From Anastatus disparis (taxonomy: Eukaryota; Arthropoda; Insecta; Hymenoptera; Eupelmidae): 64,000 nucleotides of DNA. The stretch is taken from contig JAFFSR010000249.1 of NCBI GenBank assembly GCA_017163975.1, forward strand, positions 6,864,001 through 6,928,000. Reading direction: 5' to 3'. This document shows positions 12,035-22,490 of this stretch, piece by piece (position 1 is the first letter of the stretch; each line of letters begins with the position of its first letter). The notes below the pieces were generated by a model that was not told where the DNA came from, made no database searches, and was given only the letters and a program-made list of their open reading frames with translations. The translations under genes were made by a program, and so were the position numbers.

Positions 12035-12274
12035 TTGAAAAAAGTTTGTTGTAAAAAGAATTAAAATAAAAATTATTTTGAGTTATTACTAATAATTGTA
12101 TTCTTCAATTTATTTACAGTTATTTACGGATATTTGCAGTATCTACATTCAAAAAATGTATAAATGATAATAAACAATCATTATTTATCTCCAGCCTCAC
12201 GCTTTTTCATTGTTATTTACAATTTTCAATATTTTCTTATAATCATACAAGGTGATAAAATATTTAACCATAAG

Positions 12275-12281
<7 letters not shown>

Positions 12282-12313
<32 letters not shown>
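12282..12313. repeat. (TA)n microsatellite
   Basis: About 16 TA units. The small ORF that runs through it (Ile/Tyr repeats) is not a gene. Confidence 0.95.
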
Positions 12314-12318
<5 letters not shown>

Positions 12319-13027
12319 ATATCACAAGAAAATTTACACATCAAAACAAATTCTCTAATGTAAAGAATAAAAAATTAAATTAATAGAATTTTGAAATTTT
12401 GATATGTGAATACTTTTTATAAATAACTTTTTAATAACTTTGGAAAATGATAAATTTTCTAAATAACTTGTGGTATATGCTAACTAAATTTAGTTCTAAC
12501 ATGAAGATAATTATTCAAGTTGGAAATGTATTTAATGAAGTAATATAACTATTTATAAGTTATCACTTAGGAGGAACCTTCGTCCACCACTCGAGTTAAA
12601 TTTTCAATATGCTTATTTGATTAAAAGTTACTAGATATCTCCCCTCCCCAAGGATATATGTTTTGTTTGGTGATTTTCACATACTCGATAGAATTAGCAT
12701 CAATATAAAAAAAAGAAATAATTTTTATTTAAAACTGAAAAATTAAAATTAATGAAAATGCTAAGATTATCATCTCTACTGTCCAAATCATTTACATGCT
12801 CTTCTTACGAAATTTGAAAATTTGAGGTTACGGTGTGTTTTTGCCACCATCCGCTATGTACAATAAAAGTAACTAGATTCGTACATAAATGAATAATTTA
12901 TTCATTTATATTTCCGTGTAAAAGTAATGAAAACTGAAAATTATTTTATACGTTGCCAGTAATATTATGTTTATCCTCAAAAAATTTCACTTTATTCTGT
13001 TTTTTTATTTTAAGATCAACTACAATA
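12314..13027. other. AT-rich stretch, nothing recognised
   Basis: No coding similarity, inverted repeat or RNA gene was recognised up to the TTAA of the next element. Confidence 0.4.
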
Positions 13028-13416
13028 TTAAGAGGAGGTTGAGTATATCTGTCTTTTTCTAATCAAAGAATTGATTTTTTCACAAAAATTAATAATTGTA
13101 GCAAAAAATAAGAAGAAAGCCCCATCTCGTATAATAAAAAGCAAGATTCTCTCTTATGAGGAAAAATTAATTTTATCGCTTCGTTTTTAAGAAAACCTTG
13201 AAAAACTGAATTGTCCATCCTAACCTCTATTTCTTAAGTTTTTCAAGGTTTTCTTCAAAATGAATCGATAAAAATAATTTTTCCTCATCAAAGAAAATCT
13301 TGCTTTTTATTATACGAGATGGGGCTATCTCCTTATTTTTTGCTACAATTATTAGTTTTTGCAAAAAAATTCGTTCTTTGATTAGAAAAGGACAGAGATA
13401 TACGACCTGCTCTTAA
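13028..13416. mobile_element. TTAA MITE, family A, copy 2
   Basis: A 389-bp copy of the element at 8958-9346, about 95% alike by eye. Both TTAA flanks are intact (13028-13031 and 13413-13416). Ends are TTAAGAGGAGGTTGAGTATA and TATACGACCTGCTCTTAA. Confidence 0.92.
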
Positions 13417-13686
13417 TGTTGCCCATAAGAATCAATGTTATATAATTATTCTAATTTCTCATTAACGAGATAATGAATCTTCATGTAATTTTATATGTGC
13501 ATTTTAGACATAAAAACAAACAATTTTGCATAGTTTCGACTAAATCTGTTTTATCATACTAAAGCGAAGGTACCTCCTTAATAATAATTTTTTAAACTTT
13601 TTATTCATAGTTTAAAATAATAATATATGATGATCATTTTAATAGTTTTCATAAAATATTATGTATATTTTATAAGTATATATTAT

Positions 13687-13995
13687 TTAGGGAGATGTAA
13701 AATGGACAGTACACTTGCACCGATAAATATTGACTATATTTCCATTGTATTTCAAAATTTTGAATAAAGAGATGCATTAACATATAATATGTATTACGAA
13801 GATTATTCAGTTAAATTTTTAAATAAATCTATCCATTAGCTATTGAGGAGTTTGGGTTCCAATATTATTTAATAATATTTTTCTATTTGGAATTAGAAAT
13901 CTAAATATCTTGAAAACTAATGATTAGAATAATTTGAAAATTCAAATAAATAATCATCATGGTATATACTACACTTTGAAAAATTTTCTGATAAC
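13687..13995. mobile_element. TTAA MITE family B, incomplete copy
   Basis: It begins TTTAGGGAGATGTAAAATGG and shares with the full copy at 63,433-63,813 the blocks ACAGTACACTTGCACC, GAAGATTATTCAGTTAAAT, ATTAGCTATTGAG and AATAATCATCATGGTA. The right end (TTTACATCTCCTTAA in the full copy) is missing. Confidence 0.7.
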
Positions 13996-14026
13996 TATAC
14001 CAGTTTCCTGTAAATAATTACATGTT

Positions 14027-14070
14027 TTAGCGATGTGAAGTTACATTTTTATGTAACTTTACATCGCTAA
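14027..14070. repeat. Short hairpin
   Basis: TTAGCGATGTGAAGTTACAT, loop TTTT, then its reverse complement with one mismatch. It may be a fold-back remnant; no RNA family is recognised. Confidence 0.8.
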
Positions 14071-14230
14071 GCGTAGGTCCTACTATGATCATGGTATTTT
14101 CCCCGTGCTTAGCAGTGTAATATTACAGTCGATGTCAACATGGCTGTCCGGTAAAAATACATGACATACGTGAACTTTCGCGACAATAGAAACACATTTT
14201 AAACACAATAAGAAATATTTTATTATTATT

Positions 14231-14599
14231 AATTCGATGGTCGTGGGGAAGAAGGTGTCATTTCATTTTTGATTGTAGAGAGGTGTCATTTCGATTTTGG
14301 TTGAAGAAAGGTGTCATTTCATTTCAGGTTAAAAAGAGGCTTATGGTTTTTAATTTATATATTTTATTTATTTATTTAATTTATTATAATTTTGTAATAA
14401 ATGAATTTCTTTTGGGGTCTACTACATGATTAAATAAAAAAAAAATTTTTTTGACATTGCACTATTTTTTAAATTAAAATGAAACGAAAGTCCTTTTTTA
14501 ACCCAAAATAAAATGACACCTTTCTTCAACCAAAATTGAAATGACACCTCTCTACAACCAAAAATGAAATGATACCTTCTTCCCCGCGATCGTCGAATT
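14231..14599. mobile_element. MITE with internally repeated terminal inverted repeats
   Basis: The left end AATTCGATGGTCGTGGGGAA pairs with the right end TTCCCCGCGATCGTCGAATT. Each arm holds three units of GGTGTCATTTC followed by (A/G)TTT(T)-(T/C)GGTT, so the arms are inverted and also internally tandem. The centre (14,340-14,480) is unique AT-rich DNA. No TTAA flank. No ORF. Confidence 0.85.
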
Positions 14600-15244
14600 G
14601 ATGTTTAACATAAAGTTATTTAATAATCTTTTCAAATTTCATAGTCTCATGAGTAATAAACGTTCAACGTATATTTTTTATTAAATTATATCAAATGTAG
14701 GTTAGAAACGATGGATTATGTAATTTTACCGGTTTTCATGTGTATTTAACATGCTCAGCAAGGGTCCCGATAATCACGATGCTCAGCGATGAAAAGTTCC
14801 AAAAAATTTTTTACTGTGTACAAGTTAATACATTCCTTGTATGGAAATTCAGAAATAGAATGGAAAGACATCAGTTAAATATGACAGTTAATTTTTATAT
14901 CTTCTCATAGTGAAATATAATCAAACTTTGACAACGAATTCAACATAATAAAATAATTGTACTTTCAATGATCATATTTAATACAAATTTTAGAGTGATA
15001 TTACAGAATATTACTTTTTCCGCATTTATAATAAGTGTTTCGCAAATAATAAGTAAATTTTCTTTTGAAATATTTACTCTTTTAGGGAAAATTTCACTTC
15101 TATCTAGACAGTTCATAAATATAAATTCATAATTATAGACATAATGAGAAAAACTTATTCATATTTCATATATTTTCCTATCTTTATAATTGACTATTAA
15201 AAAAAATTTAATATCAAATAAAAATTATCTTATTTGACGTTACT

Positions 15245-15343
15245 GATGGCTAAATAATTAATACAATTTTAGAAATAACTGGTTTGACCATCAATTTATT
15301 TAATAAAAATTTTTTTTATTCTACGTTTCGGTTTCTTATTAAC
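15245..15343 (-). mobile_element. Penelope-like element 3'-end fragment, cut by a MITE at TTAA
   Basis: Matches the minus-strand Penelope 3' end at about 17,072-17,150 (AATACAATTTTAGAAATAAC and TTCTACGTTTCGGTTTCT). The match stops exactly where the full copy reads CATTAAACCC; here the TTAA is followed by a family D MITE end instead. The break lies inside the proposed loop II of the hammerhead-like motif. Confidence 0.85.
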
Positions 15344-15436
15344 GGCAGGCCGGAGTAGAACCTGATACCGACCGAGTAACAATTGAGTTGTTTGTTATTT
15401 ACTCAAGTATTAATCGGTGTATCTTCAAAATAAAGG
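15341..15436. mobile_element. Half of a TTAA MITE, family D
   Basis: TTAACGGCAGGCCGGAGTAG through AATCGGTGTATCTTC and AAGGTTGA equals the right end of the full copies at 33,595 and 59,183 in reverse. It stops at AAGGTTGAT, where the large inverted duplication starts with TGATTTTTAATC, so the breakpoint has four shared bases (TGAT). Confidence 0.88.
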
Positions 15437-16145
15437 TTGATTTTTAATCTGAGTAATAGAAATATAGAATAATAAAACTTTCATAACCTCAAACCTTTAT
15501 TAATTGCTATTACTATACTTATTTTTAAATGAAAAACAATTAAAAATATATACATATTGTACCTGCATTAAGCAATACTTATGCAATAAAGGAATAATTT
15601 ACTTATCTGAATTGTTATATTATTTAATGTCTTTACAATTTTACTGGAATTTTTAAATAAAAGGTAGTCACCTTGCTTGTGCTCATAGTTATATATTTTA
15701 TCATTAAACTATACATTGGTTATAATATACATAAATAATATTGCTTGGTTTAAAATAAAATATTCTTATTCTATTTTAATTGAGTTACTTCTATTATATT
15801 TAAAAAACAATGCCTAGAAATTAATTTTTATTTATTTAAAAAATCTAAACCCTTTAAAATTTAATTTTTGTCGCCTATTCTATATCGACCAATCAGGATT
15901 CGATCTTTAGATGCTTCAACATGGTGGCTCATCATTTTTTTAAGAAGGGATATATATTAAAAAAATAATAATTTTATTTGATGAACAGTTATATAACTAT
16001 TATATATTTATAATTGTATGACTAAATTTATTAAATTAAAATTTTATCCAGTTATCATTCAGAGAATAAAGTATTTAAATTAGTTTTCATTTAAATATAT
16101 TATTCGAAAAGTTACTTGTTAACAATTTTTTATAAATAACATACA

Positions 16146-16350
16146 TTTAACCTTAATTACATTTTCATTCGTACACGTGTTAGTATTTAAATAATTTGTC
16201 ATTTATATAAAAATTGTTAACAATTAAATATATATTAAAATTACATTTTAATATATTAAAATTATATTTACCTTAATTACATTTTCATTTGTACACGTGT
16301 TTGTATTTCAATGAACTGTCATTTATATAAAAATTGTTAACAATTAAATA
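16146..16350. repeat. Tandem duplication, unit about 124 bp (mirrored at 23,270-23,475)
   Basis: Two copies of ACCTTAATTACATTTTCATT, GTACACGTGTT and ATATAAAAATTGTTAACAAT. A third partial GTTAACAATTTTTTATAAAT precedes them. Present in both arms of the inverted duplication. Confidence 0.8.
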
Positions 16351-16367
16351 TATTAAAATTCATTTCA

Positions 16368-16907
16368 TTAAGAGGCGGTCGGAACCATTTGCCGCTTGGT
16401 GGCGCTGCGGTCAGGTGAGAGAAAAATATAAAATATTTTTTATATAGCAATTTAAAATTTACTGAAACAATAATATACTTTTAATCTTGTCATTTCCTCT
16501 AGCCATATATATGTAGAATAATTATTAATATTAATTTTGTTTGAAAAGTCTAAAATATTGTTATAAAGCGAAAAATGCGGCGCGAGGTAGAGCCGACGTA
16601 AACATTAGCATACATCATTCTTTAGTATTGCTCTCTCTGTCGCACTAAGGGAAGGTGCACGCATGTTTACATCGGTCCTACGTTGCATCGCATTTTTCGC
16701 TTTATAACAATATTTTAGACTTTTCAAACAAGATAAGTATTAATAATTATTCTACATATAGATGGCTGGAGGAAATGACAACATTAAAAGTATATTGTCG
16801 TCTCAGAAAATTGTAAATAGCTGTATAAAAAATATTTAATAGATTTCTCTCACCTGACCGCAGCGCCACCCTATATGTAGCGGCGAATAGACCCGACCGC
16901 CTCTTAA
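16368..16907. mobile_element. TTAA MITE, family E, left-arm copy
   Basis: A 540-bp element between TTAA 16,368 and TTAA 16,904. Ends are TTAAGAGGCGGTCGGAACCA and ACCCGACCGCCTCTTAA. Long inner arms include GCGCTGCGGTCAGGTGAGAG and TTGTTATAAAGCGAAAAATG with its complement near 16,690. No ORF. GC-rich ends contrast with the flanks. The same insertion is in the right arm, so it predates the duplication. Confidence 0.95.
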
Positions 16908-17130
16908 GGCAATAATATATTTAATTAGAGAAACACATTAATTTTTAAAATACATCAAATTACCTCATTTGAAAAATTATCATTACATGATATAAAAATA
17001 TTTTTTTTAATAACGTTTGAACATAATTTTTATGAAATACACTTTAAAAAAATTATTTATTTGATATTAATACAATTTTAGAAATAACTGGTTTGACCAT
17101 CAATTTATTTAATAAAAAATTTTTTTATTC

Positions 17131-17163
17131 TACGTTTCGGTTTCTCATTAAACCCTCATCAGG
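17131..17163 (-). ncRNA. Hammerhead-ribozyme-like core in Penelope 3' region (left copy)
   Basis: The minus strand reads CTGATGA, then GGGTTTAATGAGAAACC, then GAAAC. These are the two conserved core strings of a hammerhead ribozyme flanking a short stem II (GGTTT/AAACC with one extra G). Penelope-like elements are known to carry hammerhead motifs in their terminal repeats. I could not find convincing stems I and III by eye, so activity is doubtful. Confidence 0.45.
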
Positions 17164-17641
17164 AACTACAAAATTAAAAAATAAAAAAAATGTAAGCAAT
17201 AATAAACTTCCATACATAACCTACAAGTAAACATTCCAAGTTTAAAAATTATAAAATACAAACCTAAGAGTATCAATTAACAATCTAATACGATTACAAT
17301 AAGTGTAACATTATTATAATTTAATCTTAACTAAGAAAAAACTTTTCATGGCTCTAACAAGTCTCAAAAAAAATCGAAGCAATCATTAATACGAGTAACG
17401 CATATTTAATACAGTATTATATCAGCCATATTAGTATGAACTAATCACAAACAAGAGCGCAAGGAAAAAAACACTTCCAACTTTCAGTGTTGGTAACATT
17501 AAAACATTAAACTATCATTCAAGAATGGGTATAAGGGCCGATTCGAACTATGTAACAGATTGAGAAGCATTGTCAAAAAAGCACAGAAAATTTCTAATAA
17601 CAATAAAAAATCAAAATCAAATTTAAATCTCTGAAGCAATA

Positions 17642-18115
17642 TTATTTTTTTAAAAATTTATGAACAAAATTTTTTATAACAGAATTAAGGTTCTGTGTAT
17701 CTAATATTTTATTAATCGTGTTATGTTTAACTATAAATATCATTTCTGATATTAGTCTCTTAAAGTAATCTTGTTCAATATCTAAAATTTTAATTTTATT
17801 AAGGTCAAATTCAAAAGTATGACCTGTGTCAAGAATATGCATATAAACTGTGGAAGTATCTTTTTTATTTTGAACATCTTTTATGTGTTCGCCTATTCTT
17901 GTACAAAGCATCCTATTTGATTGTCCCACGTAGCACATATTACAATCTTTGCAATCAATCTTGTAAACTACACTTGTTCTTTCAAATTTATTAATCAAAT
18001 CTTTTCCTAAATCATTCAAAATTTGTATTTTATTACAAAATTTATATATGATGTTAAAATTAAATTTTATAGATATAGCTCTAAAATCATATTCCAACGT
18101 TTTTATAAACGGCAA
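17642..18115 (-). CDS. Penelope GIY-YIG endonuclease domain, intact frame
   Basis: A 157-aa ORF with VVYKIDCKDCNMCYVGQS, the GIY-YIG core of the Penelope type with the preceding Cys pair (CKDC), then RMLCTRIGEHIKDVQNK (catalytic Arg region), then HTFEFDLNKIKILDIEQDYF and RLISEMIFI with the metal-binding Glu. It would nick DNA to prime reverse transcription. It is in the same orientation as and 89 bp downstream of the RT ORF; in a working element both would be one protein. The right-arm copy has a one-base loss in an A run, so this is the better copy. The first Met may be internal. Confidence 0.9.
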   Translation of the reverse strand: MPFIKTLEYDFRAISIKFNFNIIYKFCNKIQILNDLGKDLINKFERTSVVYKIDCKDCNMCYVGQSNRMLCTRIGEHIKDVQNKKDTSTVYMHILDTGHTFEFDLNKIKILDIEQDYFKRLISEMIFIVKHNTINKILDTQNLNSVIKNFVHKFLKK

Positions 18116-18204
18116 AACTATGAATTTATTAATGTCTTGACAAGGTTCAGTTTCTGAGTTTTGATGGTTGTATATCTTTTTAAGTCTAATTTTTATATGT
18201 TTTT

Positions 18205-19155
18205 TTATGAAAAGTAAGGATATTGATTGGCACTAAGGACATCGTAAATATATTTTAAATTTTGGTCATGAAACTTTATATGTGAAAGTTTAATGGCTTT
18301 ATCAACCAATCCATATACAATGCCTTTCTTTTGTGATTCTGGATTGTGTGACCAAAAATTCAAATACAACCCAGAGTGTGTGGGTTTTCTATACCAGTTA
18401 GATGTTAAATTTCCTCTGGAATCGACCTCCAACGAGATATCCAAAAAGTTGATTTTATGATTAATAGAATTTTCAAGGGTAAATTGTATTAAAGGGTCAT
18501 AACTATTTAAAAATTTCAAAATGTTGTTTCCGTCCCCAATAGGTATCACAGCCAATATATCATCAACATATCTAAACCATTGTAAAATAGGGATGTCAGT
18601 AGTAGATAAACAATCACTTGCTAAGTCTTGCATGACCATATCAGCTAATATAGAGCTAATAGGACTGCCCATAGCACAGCCAGAAATTTGATGATAGAAT
18701 TTATTATTAAAAACAAAAAAGTTGTTATTTATGATGAAACCAATAACATCCAAAAATTCATCTAAAGATAAATTAATCTTAAGTCTGAGTAAATGCCATC
18801 TTCTAATAATTGAATTATTAATAGCTTTCAAATGGACATTGTTGTATAAGGCTACAACATCAAAACTAACTATTTCAAAACCAATTGGAATTTTATAACT
18901 ATTGACAAAGGTCACAAGTTCATTACTATTTTTTATAGTGTATTGCGGTTTAGGTAAACAATCCTTTAAGAAACCAGCAAAAACCTTAGAAATATTATAC
19001 GTTGGAGAGCCTATTGCAGAAATAATCAATCTTATAGGCCTATCAACCTTGTGTAACTTGATTAATCCATAGCATCTAGCTAATTGGCGTTTATTTTTAA
19101 CAATTTGAAAAAATTTTTTGTTCTCTTTTTGCTCTAAAAATTTGTTACTATTCAA
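18205..19155 (-). CDS. Penelope-like reverse transcriptase fragment, left copy
   Basis: A 316-aa open frame (a TTG is its first codon, so the true start lies upstream). RT motifs in order: RPIRLIISAIGSPTYNISK (about 40-60), motif A SFDVVALYNNVHLKA (about 95-110), motif B GCAMGSPISSILAD (about 163-176), the catalytic YVDD in WFRYVDDILAVI (about 196), and the Penelope-specific HKINFLDISLEVD and WYRKPTHSGLYLNFWSHNP. The sequence is identical to the right-arm RT. An in-frame stop just upstream separates it from its N-terminal part, and 89 bp with a stop separate it from the endonuclease. Confidence 0.93.
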   Translation of the reverse strand: MNSNKFLEQKENKKFFQIVKNKRQLARCYGLIKLHKVDRPIRLIISAIGSPTYNISKVFAGFLKDCLPKPQYTIKNSNELVTFVNSYKIPIGFEIVSFDVVALYNNVHLKAINNSIIRRWHLLRLKINLSLDEFLDVIGFIINNNFFVFNNKFYHQISGCAMGSPISSILADMVMQDLASDCLSTTDIPILQWFRYVDDILAVIPIGDGNNILKFLNSYDPLIQFTLENSINHKINFLDISLEVDSRGNLTSNWYRKPTHSGLYLNFWSHNPESQKKGIVYGLVDKAIKLSHIKFHDQNLKYIYDVLSANQYPYFS

Positions 19156-19240
19156 AACCTTAATAAGTTAATCTGTTTTTCTTTCTAATTTTTTAAGAGG
19201 ATTAATGGATAAACATTTGTATAACTTGTCATCATTTAGA

Positions 19241-20382
19241 CACAATGAAATCGACATAAAATCAAAAATCTGCATCTTCTTCTAGCCATTGTTAGATCCT
19301 TGACTACCTGATAGTAATTTTGCAGCTTAGTGACTATATTTTAAATTTTGGTCATGAAACTTTATATGTGAAAGTTTAATGGCTTTATCAACCAATCCAT
19401 ATACAATGAACAGATTTTTGTTTTTATGTCGATTTCATTGTGTATTTCCGACTCATATTAGTAATTTATCCAAACATTTTTTAAAGTTACATCTATATAG
19501 TAAAAATCTAAATCTAAAATTATATTAGGTTATGTTTAACACTAAAGTAGGAATTTTAAATTTAGAAATTTCTGATATCAATGCATATATAAAATATTTA
19601 ACAAAATCCAAAGACTTTCATAGAAATAAATTACAATTTTTGTTGACTTTTAATGTTTTTAGTTTAATTGAAAAATTCTTCGATAATAAAATTAATAAAG
19701 TAGCTTATAGTATGGAAGTTAGATTAAACAAAAAATTACAAAGTTTGCTTTCTTTAAATTATAATAGTATTAGATCACATAACAGTTGTTTCAATACAAC
19801 TGTTGACGGTTTTGACAACAGGTGTAGTGTTGTTTTAGAAGTACAAACTAATAATTTGTGTAATGATTGTCCCACATATCACTCTTTTAGTGGTGTCAAT
19901 GAATTAAATAAATTTAATTGTGTTGATGAATTGAATAATATAAATATTTATAATAAAACTAAAAATAATGTCGTTTGTTTGGCTAGTATTGATACTATAA
20001 GAGAGGGCTTTGTTAAGAATCTAAGTTACATAATGTTACCAGAATTTCTTTTCAATACTTTATGTTTAGGAAAAAACTTTAATTTCACAAATGAGTTAGA
20101 TGAGAGGGTTTGTTTACATATTTTTAAAAGTTTAAATAATAATAACTTAAGAACAAACAGTGACACCAATAATAGTATTTGCAATGATATATTATATTGT
20201 GTCAATGAACACAAAAATAGAATCAAGAAATTAAAATATGAGGAAAAAATCATTGCATGTAAGATTAAACGTAGTAATGAATTTTTAAAAAGAAACCATA
20301 ACATTTTTGTAGGAAAGTCTGATAAAGGTGGTGTTATGGTTGTTTTGAATAGACATGACTATATTAGTAAAGTTGAATTAAG
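19241..20382. other. Spacer of the inverted duplication, with a scrambled junction
   Basis: At 19,336-19,408 a piece of the RT (same as 18,250-18,325: TTTTGGTCATGAAACTTTAT) is repeated out of order. CACAATGAAATCGACATAAA (about 19,241) recurs inverted at about 19,424-19,443, forming a smaller fold-back. From 19,532 on the spacer is the single-copy N-terminal part of the right Penelope element. Confidence 0.8.
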
Positions 20383-20455
20383 TCTAAATGATGACAAGTT
20401 ATACAAATGTTTATCCATTAATCCTCTTAAAAAATTAGAAAGAAAAACAGATTAA
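19532..20455 (+). CDS. Penelope-like element N-terminal ORF (right copy)
   Basis: A 307-aa ORF ending in TAA 20,453-20,455. The same frame continues after the stop into the RT (LIKVLNSNKFLEQ), so this is the N-terminal part of one broken protein. It shows VGKSDKGGVMVVLNRHDYI near the end, the conserved block ahead of Penelope RT domains (usual form KADKGG..V), then YISKVELSLNDDKLYKCL. The upstream part is Asn/Leu-rich with no recognised motif. Only the right copy has this segment. Confidence 0.88.
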   Translation: MFNTKVGILNLEISDINAYIKYLTKSKDFHRNKLQFLLTFNVFSLIEKFFDNKINKVAYSMEVRLNKKLQSLLSLNYNSIRSHNSCFNTTVDGFDNRCSVVLEVQTNNLCNDCPTYHSFSGVNELNKFNCVDELNNINIYNKTKNNVVCLASIDTIREGFVKNLSYIMLPEFLFNTLCLGKNFNFTNELDERVCLHIFKSLNNNNLRTNSDTNNSICNDILYCVNEHKNRIKKLKYEEKIIACKIKRSNEFLKRNHNIFVGKSDKGGVMVVLNRHDYISKVELSLNDDKLYKCLSINPLKKLERKTD

Positions 20456-20467
20456 CTTATTAAGGTT

Positions 20468-21418
20468 TTGAATAGTAACAAATTTTTAGAGCAAAAAGAG
20501 AACAAAAAATTTTTTCAAATTGTTAAAAATAAACGCCAATTAGCTAGATGCTATGGATTAATCAAGTTACACAAGGTTGATAGGCCTATAAGATTGATTA
20601 TTTCTGCAATAGGCTCTCCAACGTATAATATTTCTAAGGTTTTTGCTGGTTTCTTAAAGGATTGTTTACCTAAACCGCAATACACTATAAAAAATAGTAA
20701 TGAACTTGTGACCTTTGTCAATAGTTATAAAATTCCAATTGGTTTTGAAATAGTTAGTTTTGATGTTGTAGCCTTATACAACAATGTCCATTTGAAAGCT
20801 ATTAATAATTCAATTATTAGAAGATGGCATTTACTCAGACTTAAGATTAATTTATCTTTAGATGAATTTTTGGATGTTATTGGTTTCATCATAAATAACA
20901 ACTTTTTTGTTTTTAATAATAAATTCTATCATCAAATTTCTGGCTGTGCTATGGGCAGTCCTATTAGCTCTATATTAGCTGATATGGTCATGCAAGACTT
21001 AGCAAGTGATTGTTTATCTACTACTGACATCCCTATTTTACAATGGTTTAGATATGTTGATGATATATTGGCTGTGATACCTATTGGGGACGGAAACAAC
21101 ATTTTGAAATTTTTAAATAGTTATGACCCTTTAATACAATTTACCCTTGAAAATTCTATTAATCATAAAATCAACTTTTTGGATATCTCGTTGGAGGTCG
21201 ATTCCAGAGGAAATTTAACATCTAACTGGTATAGAAAACCCACACACTCTGGGTTGTATTTGAATTTTTGGTCACACAATCCAGAATCACAAAAGAAAGG
21301 CATTGTATATGGATTGGTTGATAAAGCCATTAAACTTTCACATATAAAGTTTCATGACCAAAATTTAAAATATATTTACGATGTCCTTAGTGCCAATCAA
21401 TATCCTTACTTTTCATAA
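20468..21418 (+). CDS. Penelope-like reverse transcriptase, right copy
   Basis: A 316-aa frame identical as translated to the left-arm RT. Same motifs: SFDVVALYNNV, GCAMGSPISS, YVDD at about 196, YRKPTHSGLYLN. It follows the N-terminal ORF in the same frame after a single TAA at 20,453 and four intervening codons. Identity of the two arms at protein level implies recent duplication or gene conversion. Confidence 0.93.
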   Translation: MNSNKFLEQKENKKFFQIVKNKRQLARCYGLIKLHKVDRPIRLIISAIGSPTYNISKVFAGFLKDCLPKPQYTIKNSNELVTFVNSYKIPIGFEIVSFDVVALYNNVHLKAINNSIIRRWHLLRLKINLSLDEFLDVIGFIINNNFFVFNNKFYHQISGCAMGSPISSILADMVMQDLASDCLSTTDIPILQWFRYVDDILAVIPIGDGNNILKFLNSYDPLIQFTLENSINHKINFLDISLEVDSRGNLTSNWYRKPTHSGLYLNFWSHNPESQKKGIVYGLVDKAIKLSHIKFHDQNLKYIYDVLSANQYPYFS

Positions 21419-21507
21419 AAAAACATATAAAAATTAGACTTAAAAAGATATACAACCATCAAAACTCAGAAACTGAACCTTGTCAAGACATTAATAAATT
21501 CATAGTT

Positions 21508-21971
21508 TTGCCGTTTATAAAAACGTTGGAATATGATTTTAGAGCTATATCTATAAAATTTAATTTTAACATCATATATAAATTTTGTAATAAAATACAA
21601 ATTTTGAATGATTTAGGAAAAGATTTGATTAATAAATTTGAAAGAACAAGTGTAGTTTACAAGATTGATTGCAAAGATTGTAATATGTGCTACGTGGGAC
21701 AATCAAATAGGATGCTTTGTACAAGAATAGGCGAACACATAAAAGATGTTCAAAATAAAAAGATACTTCCACAGTTTATATGCATATTCTTGACACAGGT
21801 CATACTTTTGAATTTGACCTTAATAAAATTAAAATTTTAGATATTGAACAAGATTACTTTAAGAGACTAATATCAGAAATGATATTTATAGTTAAACATA
21901 ACACGATTAATAAAATATTAGATACACAGAACCTTAATTCTGTTATAAAAATTTTGTTCATAAATTTTTAA
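21508..21971 (+). pseudogene. Penelope GIY-YIG endonuclease, right copy, frameshifted
   Basis: It matches the intact left-arm ORF to VQNK, then a one-base deletion in an A run (about 21,758) shifts the frame; the rest (MHILDTGHTFEFDLNK to SVIK) is readable from 21,780 in another frame. A second A-run loss near 21,945 changes the C terminus. The GIY-YIG core residues are present. Confidence 0.9.
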
Positions 21972-22457
21972 AAAATAATATTGCTTCAGAGATTTAAATT
22001 TGATTTTGATTTTTTATTGTTATTAGAAATTTTCTGTGCTTTTTTGACAATGCTTCTCAATCTGTTACATAGTTCGAATCGGCCCTTATACCCATTCTTG
22101 AATGATAGTTTAATGTTTTAATGTTACCAACACTGAAAGTTGGAAGTGTTTTTTTCCTTGCGCTCTTGTTTGTGATTAGTTCATACTAATATGGCTGATA
22201 TAATACTGTATTAAATATGCGTTACTCGTATTAATGATTGCTTCGATTTTTTTTGAGACTTGTTAGAGCCATGAAAAGTTTTTTCTTAGTTAAGATTAAA
22301 TTATAATAATGTTACACTTATTGTAATCGTATTAGATTGTTAATTGATACTCTTAGGTTTGTATTTTATAATTTTTAAACTTGGAATGTTTACTTGTAGG
22401 TTATGTATGGAAGTTTATTATTGCTTACATTTTTTTTATTTTTTAATTTTGTAGTTC

Positions 22458-22490
22458 CTGATGAGGGTTTAATGAGAAACCGAAACGTAG
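22458..22490 (+). ncRNA. Hammerhead-ribozyme-like core in Penelope 3' region (right copy)
   Basis: CTGATGA at 22,458-22,464, a putative stem II GGTTT...AAACC, and GAAAC at 22,482-22,486, followed by GTAG. An AATAAAAAAATTTTTTATT fold follows. Same motif as on the minus strand at 17,131-17,163. See that entry for the doubts. Confidence 0.45.

Larger units (their letters stand above)
15437..19240. repeat. Large inverted duplication, left arm
   Basis: The reverse complement of 20,383-24,197 with only a few differences seen. It covers flanking AT-rich DNA (15,437-16,367), a TTAA MITE (16,368-16,907), more flank and the 3' two-thirds of a Penelope-like element (17,072-19,240). The duplicated unit reaches well beyond the retroelement, so it is a genomic inverted duplication and not just two insertions. 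The 316-aa RT ORFs of both arms are identical as translated. Confidence 0.95.
17072..19240 (-). mobile_element. Penelope-like retroelement, left-arm copy (5'-truncated)
   Basis: On the minus strand, RT (19,155-18,205) then GIY-YIG endonuclease (18,115-17,642), then a 3' region ending near 17,072. The N-terminal 900 bp present in the right copy is absent, because the duplication breakpoint falls at about 19,240. The stop between the N-terminal ORF and the RT (TTAATCTG, about 19,168-19,175) is shared with the right copy. Confidence 0.92.

Noticed and set aside
12164..12358. 64-aa ORF
   Set aside because: Much of it is the translated (TA)n run.
20026..20304. 92-aa minus-strand ORF within the Penelope N-terminal ORF
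   Set aside because: Antisense shadow of the 307-aa frame.
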